Source of the DNA: Ramazzottius varieornatus
Lineage: Eukaryota; Tardigrada; Eutardigrada; Parachela; Ramazzottiidae
Direction of reading: 5' to 3'
DNA: 64,000 nucleotides
NCBI GenBank assembly: GCA_001949185.1
Contig: BDGG01000003.1
Coordinates: 992,690 to 1,056,689 of the forward strand
Positions within the stretch are counted from its first letter, which is position 1. Each line of letters starts with the position of its first letter. The translations under genes were made by a program, and so were the position numbers. Shown in pieces: positions 51,432-62,672 of this stretch. A model generated the notes under the pieces. It searched no databases, was not told the origin of the DNA, and saw nothing but the letters and a program-made list of their open reading frames with translations.

Positions 51432-52512
51432 CTCAACGGATCGGGTCAACACGAGTCCTAGCTTGAGTTTTTCGAGGCTCGATCCTGCGGCTACAGAGCA
51501 GGTTTCATTGTTGGAACTTGTCGGTGACGGCAGCGTGATGTAAAATGTCAGTTCCGGATCCTGCCATTATAACTTATCTCGACTAATTGCAACATTTGCT
51601 TGTTGATCGATCTGCACTAGTGGTTAGTTCCAGCTGGCAAACTTCTCAATCTCAGTCCCACGCCAGATTTGGCTGCCATCGCTCCCCGTTTAACCGTTTT
51701 ATGAGATGACTACGCCATGCCTTTCACCACGCGATAAAAGTTTCCCTGTAAATTAGCCGTAAACCAGCACATCAGATTTTTGTTACCGGGCGCACCAGTT
51801 TCGACCGCAGACCTTTTGTCAAAAACAGAAGAACTACTGTTTTCGGTAGGTAAGATCATTATGGAGAGATCAACCTTAACGATGCCTGCAATACGCGCTG
51901 TTCACGTTCGATCTTGCTTCAAGTTTTTGACACCTCATCGAACGTTTGATATTACGAAAAGCATCCACCGGCCCTGAATATATTAAAGTATTAAAACGAG
52001 TACTCCCAAGAGCTGCCGTTTCTCTCAAATTTGTACTGCGTTGATCATATCATCAGTGCGGATGGGTAGTACGATACACATCCGCCACATTCTTTTGGCA
52101 AGCATGATACCATGTATCATGTCTCCATCATCACTGTAAGCTTTTTATAGTGTGCGAACTCGTTATTGCATGGTTTCCTGCTTGACGCTTCTTGTTCTTC
52201 CGAAGATGAGCCGTCGGCTCTCCCAGTTGAGGTTTCCGACATGAGTCACCCAGTTTTGCTAGTAATTATACAACCACTTCCGACTGTGAAACCGACGTCA
52301 AGGCAAAGGCCGGCTGGAGTAAATATAATGGCTTACTTAACACGCTGCTGAGTAATTAGTTCAACATCGGTTTCTTCCTACACGCTCCCTTTCTTTCAAA
52401 CATGCGACTTGTGTTTGCCGCAGCAAAATCTTACCTCTTGTATCCTATTCTGACACTGATATCCAACAACTCTATATCTACATCTTTTGTTTATCAATAG
52501 TGCCTTTGTAAC
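51432..52512. other. Spacer between ABCG and K+ channel genes
   Basis: No gene is seen. It is presumed to hold the ABCG 3'UTR and the channel gene's promoter. No repeat or RNA element was recognised. Confidence 0.4.
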
Positions 52513-54290
52513 ATGGCGCATCAGAATGACGCAGCGATTATTATCCTGAACGATGAAGATGACCCCATTCGCCCTGTCCAAGTTCTTCATGGACCACAAA
52601 GACCATCGAAATCCAGTCTTGACACATTGGAAGTTGAGGATCAACCGAAAGGATATTGGAAAGTCCTGCGGAAATGTTTACAGTTTTTATTCTCGCATAT
52701 TGGTCTGACAGGTTTAGTAATTGGATATACTGTGGGCGGAGCATTTCTGTTCAACTATATTGAGGTATGAAGAGTATCATAAGTTGACTTCGAAGTATCC
52801 GTCGGGCTTTTCCCCGGATATCATCTTGCAGTTCGGAAACCAACTCACCACGATCTTTTTTTAAATGGCGCACGCTTCCAGCCAACGGTACTGTAGGCGT
52901 GCGCTACTCGAGGAACGATCTGGTCGAGTTTGCGCGCACAGCTCCCATCTGTTCGCTCTGTGTGTTTTAGGAAGGTCAATGGCTGAATGACAGACAACAA
53001 GACCTAGACAAACGTCGTCCTCTCATCATCGAGGAGCCAGACTATCTCGCGCACGCCGCTTTATCGGTGGCCGCCTGGAAAGCTTCATGGATGGATGACA
53101 AAGTCTTGCGTTTCTGGAATGGCGGTAGCGTGATCAACGAAATCTATCCCGTAGGCGAACTTGATCTCTGTCTGGGTCTAAACGAGCAATGATTAGTTAT
53201 GTACATAGGATGATTGGCACAAGGATAGAGTTGATCAGATTCGATTATGGGAAATCGAGCTAAATCAGTACATCTTGTTAAGCGTCGCCAGAATGGCTGC
53301 TGAGATTGCCGCCAACCGCACAGCGCGGGAGATGGAACAGACGTCCAATGTTATCAATGCCCCCAACTGGAGCTTTCCCAGTGCTTTCTTGTACGCTCTC
53401 AGCATCGTTACAACCATCGGTAAGTAAATATGAACAAATTTTTTCATCGTTGGGTCGTCTAACGGGTGTATCTTACATCAGGTTATGGTCACGTGGCACC
53501 CTACACGCGCACCGGCAAGGTCGCCACTATCATATACGCCATCATCGGTATCCCTCTCATGCTGGCTTTCCTCGCCAACATTGGTGATCTTCTGGCTCGT
53601 TTCTTCCGTATGGTCTTCGACCAGCTCTTCCTCATGAAAACTTGCCGAAAAATCTACCGCCGTCGTGCTCAGACCTCGCTTCCGTCCACTGCCGTTGCAT
53701 CCGTCACTGCTTCCCCTATGCCGCTCAAGAAACCACGCATCAGCACGACCTCTGCCCCCTCTGCCTTTCCTTCGCCCATCCGCGTCGAACGACCGAAGCA
53801 GTCCCTCGTCATACAAGATCCATCAGCTTTAATGCCAAGAGTCCGTTCAATCTCCAGTGTTAACCCGGAATTCGAAGGGTACACAGCCGCTCAAATCTCC
53901 GTCATATCCGATATTCGAGAAGCCGAAAAGTCCGTGCCGGTGATGATGTGCGTCGTCATCATGGGCATTTACTTATTGGGGGGCGCAGTCCTGTTTTCGG
54001 TATGGGAAGGTTGGAACTACATGGATGGCTTGTATTTCTGCTTCATTACGCTGTCCACGATTGGGCTGGGAGATATGGTACCTGGTGCCACCTTACTGAA
54101 TATAGCTGGCGGGAAAGGGCAGTTGATCGTGTGTTGTCTGTATATTTTAATCGGCTTAGCTTTCTTAGCTTCGTGCTTTAATCTTTTGCATGATTCCGCT
54201 AGAGGTGGACTAAGGAGTATCGGCGAGAAGATTGGATTGGTTAAGCAGAAACCGCCCAGTCGCAAAGCTTCCTCGGGAACCTTAATTTGA
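52513..54290 (+). CDS. Two-pore-domain (K2P) potassium channel
   Basis: Four exons, 52513-52764, 52971-53150, 53269-53419 and 53482-54290, join in frame to 463 residues. After a ~58-residue cytosolic N-terminus come TM1 (IGLTGLVIGYTVGGAFLFNY) and a ~110-residue extracellular cap with an NRT glycosylation site. Pore 1 is WSFPSAFLYALSIVTTIGYG (filter TIGYGH, about 194-198), followed by TM2 (IIGIPLMLAFLANIG). A ~120-residue Ser/Pro-rich cytosolic loop leads to TM3 and pore 2 (FCFITLSTIGLGDMVPG), then TM4. Such channels dimerise in the plasma membrane and carry background K+ current that sets resting potential. The filters TIGYG and TIGLG are standard, so conduction should be intact. The loop between the pores is long for the family and would be the natural site of regulation. 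Confidence 0.95.
52860..52915. mobile_element. Hairpin MITE core in K2P intron 1
   Basis: AAATGGCGCACGC (52863-52875) and GCGTGCGCTACT (about 52897-52908) are inverted around CCAGCCAACGGTACTGTA, like the GTGGCGCAC family. Confidence 0.5.
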
Positions 54291-55751
54291 AACTTCGGTT
54301 CAAGTTGCACGGTTTCTTTATGCTGGCAATAAGAGATGGTTTTACGTTGTATAGTACAAGCAGAATGCCCGCCTGCGGCTCGCCACATTGGTTTATGATT
54401 GCGTGTGAGATGTGAAAAAAAAAATCTTCGTCACAAGAACAGTAGGCATCTTGGTATTGGGAACCTAATACCAAGATCATCAAACAGAGATTTTTCAGCC
54501 GGAAGAAAGTTTTTTGTAATGTTCTGTTCCTTTTACAGATTTCCTGATCCGAGCCTTCGTTCGTTGGTTTTGCGCGGTTCTAGTTAACCGCTTATTCTCG
54601 GGATGATCTTTATTAAGCACCGTGCGTTTTCGACTGAAAGCCTTGAACAATGACCAAACTAATCAGTAGAAAAATGATCATTGTCCGAAACTCAATCTTT
54701 CCTTAACTTCTAAATACGCCGATTCTTGGTCTCGGGATAATAAGATTGTCGAAACAGGTTTGTCATACGAACCATTTTTTTACTGATTACAGTAGTTTGG
54801 TCAATTGTTTAAGTCGTTGGCCGATAACGCACGGAACCTATTCCAAGTGCCACACGACCAGGGCACGCACAAAGAAAATTGTGCCGGTTGAGAGAACGAT
54901 CAATGTGAATCCCATATGGCCATTATCGGTTCGTGTTGCAGGGTAGTACCACATAGGTATCGCGCAGTAAAACGCCGAAAGACCGAGATTGAGGAACTGT
55001 AGCGCAATGACCTTAAGTCAGCTGAGAGGCTAAAGGTTAGAGTACGTTGCATCGGTTATGTGGGTATTGGGTAACAACCAAATTGTGAAAAATTATGGAA
55101 AAAACGATCCAAAGGTTGAAACCAGGATCATATGGTTGAAAACATCCACAAGCCACAAATGATTTATACGTATTTAAGCTGGCAGTCTCAAATTATTGGA
55201 CTAGCGCTCCGGTGTCTCTAAGATTCCCTTGTCAGAACAATTCTGCATTATTATATTGATAATAAAGGGGCGGGAAATAATATTTCCACACCAAATATCT
55301 TTCTGGCAGAATGTACAAATCCCGACTGAACAGTTTGGCCGTCGGATAATGCTGGGGTGCAGAAAGTACTGTCATTTGTGTCGCAGCTCGTAATGCACAA
55401 ATGCATAATGCTTTCCAGAAGAGGTCCTTGGATACAAGGAAACCCAAAGTCAAGCTCTACCGAAAGAGGATGACAGGATGGGAGAAAAATGCGAAAATTT
55501 TAAGGTGAGATTGTCTTAGGTCTTGGAAACGAGCAAATAGGCATGCAGGTGGTAACGCTCGTGAACCTGCTGTCTCCTTTTCGTCGCCCACCTGAAAAGT
55601 AGATATTCATTTTATTTCGTTTCTAAATCGGCCTTTGATTCTATTGAATCTCCCAGTATAACTTTGCCGTTTTCTGGGGTTATACAGTCCACTCGTTTGA
55701 GATCTGTTACCTAATTTTCTTTTCTGTTTACCACCAGCCAAACGTTTGCTG
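54291..55751. other. Spacer downstream of the K+ channel
   Basis: No gene is recognised. A perfect 11-bp stem, ATCTTGGTATT / AATACCAAGAT with an 8-nt loop, lies at 54448-54477 in the probable 3'UTR of the channel gene. The minus-strand frame 55232-55453 has no recognisable domain. Confidence 0.4.
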
Positions 55752-55933
55752 TACATGCAAGACGAGAAATTATGGTACAGTAAATGTTATGCATATGGGA
55801 CAGGCAGAAGGACAGCGATATGGAAATTCAACCGTAGAAAAGTGTCGAAAAATGTATAACTGTCCATCGGTCGCGTAGCGAAAAGGCCTGTACCATAATT
55901 TTCACTCTACCATAATTTCTCGTCCTGCGTATA
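55752..55933. mobile_element. MITE, second copy of the 8679-8884 family
   Basis: The ends TACATGCAAGACGAGAAATT and GAAATT-mirror ...AATTTCTCGTCCTGCGTATA are inverted, and the interior contains GTAGCGAAAAGGCC, shared with the element at 8679. The adjoining CAGCTTGCCAAAACAGAAGA matches, inverted, the flank of the pogo remnant near 6050. Confidence 0.7.
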
Positions 55934-56308
55934 CAGCTTGCCAAAACAGAAGAAAGTGACGTCAACGCTCAACTGCAAATCAAATAGAAGGAAAATCAAC
56001 TATTTATGTGCGTCAGTAAGCAAGCAATCCTCCTGATACTTTTCGGAGAACCGAGAGCCTCAACTATCACAAAAAAGCATTGGTTTCGTGGCCGACGAGT
56101 GACATGGTCTGAATGGTCCCTCGTGAGCAGAGATACAAATTTTTGAAAAGAGCATTCGTGAAACGGCAAACTGACACTGAATATTTTACCCCCAATACTT
56201 TACCCGATACAATAAGCTGAAATCAGCACTGAACAACCGATCGAGGAGAGAACAGCAGCCGCGATGGCTCCAGAAGATAAAACTAAGAAGAAAAGAGTGT
56301 TCACTCCG
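55934..56308. repeat. Fragment of the pogo-element flank and spacer
   Basis: Positions 55934-55990 are the reverse complement of about 5990-6055 (GAAGAAAGTGACGTCAAC shared). The rest up to the receptor gene has no recognised content, except a hydrophobic minus-strand frame (LSSGAIAAAVLSSIGCSVLI, about 56190-56260) that might be a transmembrane exon of the receptor. Confidence 0.5.
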
Positions 56309-58485
56309 TCATATCTGCCTGTTCGACCAGTGTCGGTAGGCTACCATCGGGGTTGAAACTTCGCTAGATCCCTGGGCAAGACCTACCATGAAAACTGGCA
56401 CAATACTCGCCGCGGAACCCGCAAACTGGCATACTGTGAGGAGCGTGTCCGTTTTTCCATCGTATGACGCCAGTTCTTTCAAGCACGTCGGAGCCAGGTG
56501 GCAAGGCGAACACTGACTGGAAAGGTCAAAGACTTCTTGATAAGGGTATACCCAAAGAGCTACGTAGCTCTTTGGACTTTGGTTGCTAACTTCCACTCCA
56601 CCCCGGTTGTCCAAAAAGAAGTCTAATTCTAAGAAGTCTCAGCTTACCGACCAACTTCCTGTGTCCTCACTGACTTGAGAAAAATGCAGAGCTATCCTTT
56701 TGACGCCCGCGGTGTCAAAGTATATTCGACCTAGCGATGTTTGAAAACTGCGGTTTTGATAGGATGATGCTAGGGAAGAAGACACTAGCACTGGCGTTCC
56801 GTAGCTGCGTTTTGTATCGAAGTACTCCGCAAGGACCTTCAAAAAGGAAACTATACATGCGGCAATATCATTGATTTGGCCTTTATTGACATTTGCAAAA
56901 TTCCCTGACCAAAAACGTTCACGCAAGTGTACATAGACCTATCAAAGGAGGAAGCCTGGAAACGCGACGGAAGTCGTGAGATCACAAAGCACCTTCAAGT
57001 GAGATCATTCCATTGATACAAGAATTGCCCAATTACCATGACAGGATACTTGGGTGACTGGCTGCTCTGTTCCAAGTTTCTTCCGTACAACAGCTCGGTA
57101 AACCTTCTGATTTCCGCTATCGTTTCGTTCCCCAACCGCGGAGGTGACGAGAGCAGTACCGATCTAAATGCTTCGAAGGCAATGTCGTCTTCCGCGTCGT
57201 TGTACTTCCATGAATAATTTCCGAAGTAGTTGTCAAACTCATCCCCGGTGTTAGGTAGTAGGAATACCTGACAAACAAATTGGCTTGCTTGGGCAAGATT
57301 CATAAAATTTCGACGTTCGAACCGCGTCGCACAAAGAAGGCGGGATGCTGGTTGACTTACGTATTCCCCATTGGTCATGTTCTTGTTATGTGCTGCAGTC
57401 TAAAAAGCAATCGATCAAGTTGTATAACAAAGGCGTTTACTCTTCGAATATGTAACTGACCAAGATCTTCCTCACAATGTCCGTGTGAGCAACGATCTGG
57501 ATGACTACAGCCAAAAGCAAATTCAGGCCATTACACACAGGTGTTTTTTTCTCGCACGTCTAACCTCTGGCAGAAACTCGGACGAATTCCAAGAAAGAGT
57601 CCAGCTGGACCGTAAAGTTTTTGGCGGACGAGTCAATCAGCATGAAATGTTTTTCCTGTTTCAGGGAGACCGCTGCTTGCGTCAAAGATTGTTTGAGTTT
57701 AGGCACTGCTGCCGCGGACGGCGCGAACCCAGTGTCCCCCACCACGCAAATTATGTTCCATTCGTAAAGACGATACAACAACATATGTGCCAGCGAGATT
57801 GCTGCACCGTCCACAGGACTTGCCAGAATAGTGTTAGGAAAGTCCCTTTTGTTCGTGAAAAGCAAAGGATCAGGATATACCCTACAACGACAAAAGTAAA
57901 CAACGCCGGTAAGTGCGCTAACTCACCGAATCTCAGCTCGAGCCAATCGTACCCAATCACGACCAGGACATTCCACTCTGTAATAAGGAACGACTCAGCA
58001 AATGCCTTTTGCGTGCACGAAAGATGTTTCTTACCCAAAGCCAATCGAGCCACTTGCACGGTTTCTAAGCATCCTGTTCAAACATGAAAGACATCCTGTC
58101 AGATCAAACATTTCACGCCAGGTGTAAATGGACGTCAAGCGGTACCTGGCAAGATGATGGCGATAAGGCAGGACGGGTCTCGCGACAGATCGTGGTATTT
58201 TGAGCTCAAGAGGTAGTCGACATTGTAAGTTATCGAGAGACAGCTATTAAAATGTTCGTCGAACAGATAGGTGTGCGATAAGTCGAGAAACGGATATAAT
58301 GTTTGCAACTCAGAAACCCCATAGTCCATCGCCGGCTCGACGTACGTCAGGCTTCCGCGTTCAGGTCCGTAGTTTCCTGGAGTCAATATCTCTACACGGT
58401 ATCTTTGCGAGATGTTGTGCTTGGGTTGACCATCAGCAAAGAGGGAAAAAACATTGACCAACACCAAAAAATAGAAGGGAGACAT
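56309..58485 (-). CDS. Natriuretic-peptide-receptor-type ligand-binding ectodomain (3' end uncertain)
   Basis: Eight exons join in frame to 442 residues: 58146-58485, 58034-58072, 57953-57977, 57565-57881, 57461-57504, 57361-57399, 57037-57267 and 56648-56938. The signal peptide is MSPFYFLVLVNVFSLFADG. The periplasmic-binding-protein (ANF receptor) fold shows in GCLETVQVARLALEWNVLVV, DFPNTILASPVDGAA, YRLYEWNIICVVGDTG, VIQIVAHTDIVRKIL, MTNGEYVFLLP and GRIYFDTAGVKR. Family members are receptor guanylate cyclases or clearance receptors for peptides at the plasma membrane. A last open exon (56309-56622) has a usable acceptor but does not continue the frame cleanly. No kinase-homology or cyclase domain was found in the 2 kb beyond. 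The gene is thus a clearance-type or truncated receptor, or its 3' exons were missed. A 25-nt exon and a 56-bp intron occur. Confidence 0.8.
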
Positions 58486-58555
58486 GTTCAGAGTCCCGTG
58501 GGGTGGGAGGAAAATCTGGACTCTTGGAAAACAGTGTGTTTTTTTTGGGTGTTGC

Positions 58556-58771
58556 CCACTTTATGGAATAGGGCAGTAGGTTACGTGATGCAGTGACTTC
58601 GATGATTCGCCCTTTGATAGCGAGTTCATCAGGTATAATTTCCCAGGAGGGTAGGAGGAACCAGTGAAGCTCCACTTCCGGGTCCCCCGAAAGGACAGCA
58701 GCTGTTTCTCTCGAACAATTTACATGTACCCGGTACGGTTCCAAAGGGGCAATTCCATGGTCCAATAGGCC
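58556..58771 (-). CDS. Possible Ig-like domain exon (orphan)
   Basis: A minus-strand open stretch preceded by AACCAG reads like an immunoglobulin-type domain: RVHVNCSRETAAV, then EVELHWFLLPSWEIIPDELA and IKGRIIEVTASRNLLPY. It has the expected Cys, Trp and Tyr landmarks, though the second Cys is not evident, and one N-glycosylation sequon (NCS). There is no start codon or partner exon, and the donor is weak. It lies 5' of the receptor gene on the same strand but cannot precede its signal peptide. It is probably a fragment of another gene. Confidence 0.25.
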
Positions 58772-59129
58772 GTTCTGGTTTTCGCTGACTTGGGCTTATT
58801 CACAGGCTCGCAGCGAATGTATCGTACAGAAGGTTCGGCGAAGTGCAGTGAATTATTTTCACCAATTTTCAGCGACTTAACGCCTGTAGCACCACGTGTT
58901 TTGTGTCAGAATTTACACAGAGCGCGTATTCGCATACCTAAGTTCGGCAAGTGCTGCGCATCCGTCTGAGTTTCGAGATAAAATTTCTGTCCGTCACCCC
59001 AAAATTAGGCCAACCAACTATCTTGCCGTCGACTGGGACTATTCCTCGAAGGGCGTCGTACTGCGTACCACAGCACATACACGGTTTTAGTTTGCCATCG
59101 TCAGAGTATCACGTATTACCCAGATCTGT
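58772..59129. other. Spacer, nothing recognised
   Basis: Short open frames only. No repeat or domain was seen. Confidence 0.35.
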
Positions 59130-59705
59130 GGGTGCCAGAGCTCGGGTATCCTACTGCCCGGGCTCTGGCTAGCAATGGAATGAGGGCGGTTGCTTAAGCA
59201 AATAGAGGATCGAACGATGTTGGCCTTCCTGAAGCATTACAACTCGTCTTGGCGTTATAAGATAACTTTCAACTTCCGGTCCAATATCGGCTGTGCTTTC
59301 CAGAAACTGCGCAACGAGCTACCAAAAGGCTGGAACGATCTGTCTGCCATCCACTGCGATCTTTTGAAAGAGGAAGACTTTATCCGCTTGTTCATGGAGA
59401 TCAAGAAGTTCGGTCATGTGGATGTATTAGTGAACAACGCCGCCTGGTGTGGAACAGGCTTCGTTATCGAAGGGTCTACTAAGGCCGAATGGCAACGGAT
59501 GCTGAACGTATGTATTATCGATTACGAACCTTGGGCCTGCCAGTGTGGCGTTTTCACTTTTGCCCAATTTCCGATCGCGAACACCTTAACAGCGTTATGT
59601 ATTCGGCTCAGTGTGATAGCTGGAACGATGTACACTCCAAAAGCCACTCGACTGATGAGAAAAAACATGTGAATGACGGGCACATCATCAATATCAACAC
59701 CTTGT
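59130..59705 (+). pseudogene. Short-chain dehydrogenase/reductase pseudogene
   Basis: Pieces of an SDR (DHRS11-like) enzyme appear in order in different frames. A scrambled nucleotide-binding motif (G-A, SSGI, then ARALASNGMRAVA followed by a stop, at about 59128-59190) comes first. Then a 59250-59508 stretch reads KLRNELPKGWNDLSAIHCDL, LLKEEDFIRLFMEIKKFG, VDVLVNNAAWCG and EWQRMLN. After a plausible donor (AAC|GTATGT) and acceptor (TTAACAG), ATRLMRKNM is frameshifted against VNDGHIININT. The active-site Tyr-x3-Lys region was not found. Frameshifts, stops and loss of the catalytic half make it non-functional. Ancestral role: NADP-dependent oxidoreduction. Confidence 0.8.
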
Positions 59706-59979
59706 GAAAAGTAAGGCTGCTCTCGCTTCTTTCCACAAGATTGATCCAGCGACATCTCGGATGCTGTTGTATACATCTTGGGCGCTCCAGCGCATGTGAA
59801 CGTTCGAGAACTAACAATGGTCTCAACAGAGCAGGCTTGGTAGTGACGAAGAAGCCACTCTTGAGATAATACCTGCACAGTAAGTTGGTCTAACAGTACA
59901 ATTTACTACGGCTCGGAGATCGGGTTCGTGGAAAAAAAGCGGAGTGACAGCTACAGTGTACAAAACCGACCATCACAAA

Positions 59980-62405
59980 TCAGGCACGAAACGAATTTAG
60001 TTTTTTCGACCCTTCAACGGGTATCACAAAAGGAGGAGCCGGCAACGCAGTATTGGTACCGTAGATATCACAGCGAAGATAGGCACATGGCGTGACTTTC
60101 CAGGCGTAGCGAAGGAACGCAACACCTTTGCCTTGGCACTCGGTAACATCGAGCGTTATCGCCTTAATTGTGCTGCTCGTAATACTGCTGGGGACCCAAG
60201 AATGGCAGTCCTGCCAGCTTGACATTGGTATGCCAGCGCAGCAAACCTGGAACAATAAATCAGAACTGAGGCCACCCGTCGATTAACACCGAGTGGGATG
60301 GTGTACAGCACCTGTCCACCTTTCTCACCTCAAAATTATGATTTGAGCTATTCTTGACGATAATCGGTGCCGGGTCGAAGTGGATCGTCAACTGGCTGCC
60401 CGCTTGACTCAACGCTATCGGATACGGACCTTGGAATGGGACTTTGACGCCGTATACGGTATTGAGCGCGCCCAATGTCAGTCTTTGCGCCACTTCTTCC
60501 TTGTACCGTGGATGAATTCTGCAAAACAAAAAGCATCTGGTAAGCAATGGGCACCGCGCCAATTAATTATTCCACGAATAGGCTTTCTCTCACGAGTTAT
60601 AAGGCGAATCTGGGTCGGGAAGGTCCATGGCGACGGCCATGAAGACGTTCTGAAGAACCTTATTGGGTGCGAAACCCACGTCTGCCGTCTGATGCCATCG
60701 TACCACTGGCGTCCCTGTATCTTCTTCATTCTTGTCTCCAATCTGCACAAAGCCAAACGGTAGTCTCGCACTTCGAAAAGCTTTCCTCCACGACGCGATC
60801 ATAGCTGGGAAGAGGCACAGGTAATCGTCGGGTCGGGCACCCATTGCATCCGCCTCGCCTGCAGCCAAAATTGTTCAAACAGACCGACATCAGTCTGGAA
60901 TATATAAGAGCGGGTTCTTGAAATTTCTTCTTACCCTGGTACCATAGCGCGCCTTTGATTTGTAGGGGTGTCAGCGGTGCGATCATGGCGTTCCACAGTA
61001 CAGAAGGGTCCGCAGGGTACTTGAGAAGCCATGGTTCGTACATGGGCATCTCGAGATCCGTCAGGGGAGTTGTTGGGCACTGTTCCCCCACTTCCGGGGG
61101 AGACCAAGCGCGAATCGGCGTGCCTCCGTAGTATGAGCCGATAAGTCCCACTGGAATGTCCAGCTTCTCTTGCAGACGACGTCCGAATGCCCAACATACT
61201 GCCGAGAACTCCGCCAATGAAACTAGAATACACAACTTTGGGCTTTTTCAGCGGCTATTTCCTGCGAACACTGGGGTATGTACCTGAACTGGGCATAGCC
61301 CATGCTTGGTATATATCCGGTTCGAGGAGTGGATTGGGTGCGTCGCTTTTCAGGATTTGGAGGAATCGAATACTGTCTTTGTACGTCCGCGCATACTGAA
61401 GCTCCTCAGTTCCATTAAACATCTACGAGGGAAAAACCAATTAGCGGTAGCATTTTTTCAACAAGCATTCAGCATTCCCAAATGAAGTTGCACATGACGT
61501 GTTACAGTGTTGCCAGTAGTGACTGTAGTGTGCGCCAGTAGTTCATGGTATAAAGCCAGTAGTTCAATGCATGGAATTATTCAAATTGCCACGTGCGTCG
61601 TGTTTGTGTGTGTGACATATTGTACCTGTTGCACTTGGAATTCCATATTGCTCTGCCCGCTGCACAACCAGACATCTCCAAAGAGCACTGCTCTCAGCGG
61701 GACCATTTCCTTGTCCCCATCGACAACCGATGTGGCTTCGATGTCGTATGGTCCACCGGCTTCGCTCGGCGGAAGTTGGATCAGCCATGTCCCGTCCGCT
61801 GAAATTACACGAGGATAATATCGTGAAACAAAAGCGATATAGATTCAACCGAAAGTGGATGTACCTTCAATTACGGTCTTCAGAAGAGAACTCTGGAACG
61901 TAACATGAACTTCCTGGTTGGCTTCTCCAAACCCCCACACTCGAGCGCCAGGCTTCCCACGTTGTAGCACCATCCCATCTTGAAAATAGTTTGCAAAGCG
62001 AAACTCTGCCTTCTGTCTAACAGCCGATTTAATCTTCTTTGGAGGTATAGCGGCAGATTTCCGATAGATGACTTCGGTTCGTTCCACGTAGACCAGTGTG
62101 GCTTCTTCCCCGACTGCCGTCTTCTTCCACGTTTGACGAGCCGACCATTCGCTTTTCCCTGCATGCAAAAAAACCCGCTGGTTGCGTACCACAATACAGT
62201 TAGGACAGAAAGTATATTGTACTTTACCGACTCGTAAACACGGTCTGCGTGATCTGAATAGACCCCATCGTCTCAGACAGTCCTCGGAATCATCCGAATC
62301 ATGATCCAAGGGAGGAAGGTATTGGACGAGAAGGAGGATTATGACAGCTGCGACAACGTACACGAAACATGCTGGCTGCATCATCTTGCAATTGATTCTG
62401 CCCAT
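59980..62405 (-). CDS. SIAE: Sialate O-acetylesterase
   Basis: Eight exons, 62228-62405, 61865-62158, 61626-61798, 61284-61422, 60935-61222, 60594-60858, 60329-60518 and 59980-60246, join in frame to 597 residues; human SIAE is about 523. Residues about 8-31 form a hydrophobic anchor (ACFVYVVAAVIILLLV) after a short basic start. An added Arg/Lys-rich segment follows before the conserved body begins at EFRFANYFQDGMVLQ. Catalytic landmarks are GDVWLCSGQSNME (nucleophile Ser about 207), GLIGSYYGGTPIRAWS, ALWYQGEAD and DSPYNSIHPRYK (Asp/His). The C-terminus has VAFLRYAWKVTPCAY and LPAPPFVIP. The enzyme removes O-acetyl esters from sialic acids in lysosomes or outside the cell. The anchor suggests a type II membrane form instead of a cleaved signal; an alternative start at the following MMQPAC is possible. 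Confidence 0.95.
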
Positions 62406-62672
62406 GGGGCAACACCGACAGGTGTCTCCAAGAATGGCGAGGAATTTGATGAAGCCCAAGCCCAGGGACGACCTGGAACTGTTATCAACTAAGCAGCACC
62501 GTGTCGATAGATGCCAATGTGGGTCGAAAGAAGATAACGGTTCAGAAAGCCCAAGAAATCTCTGAGTCGGTTCGATGGCGTAGAAATTTTCGAAAGCTAT
62601 GTTGCCGTTTACCTATCAATCAAAATCAATCGAAATGTTGGTATTTTCTCAAGGCGCCTATAAACAGCTGCT

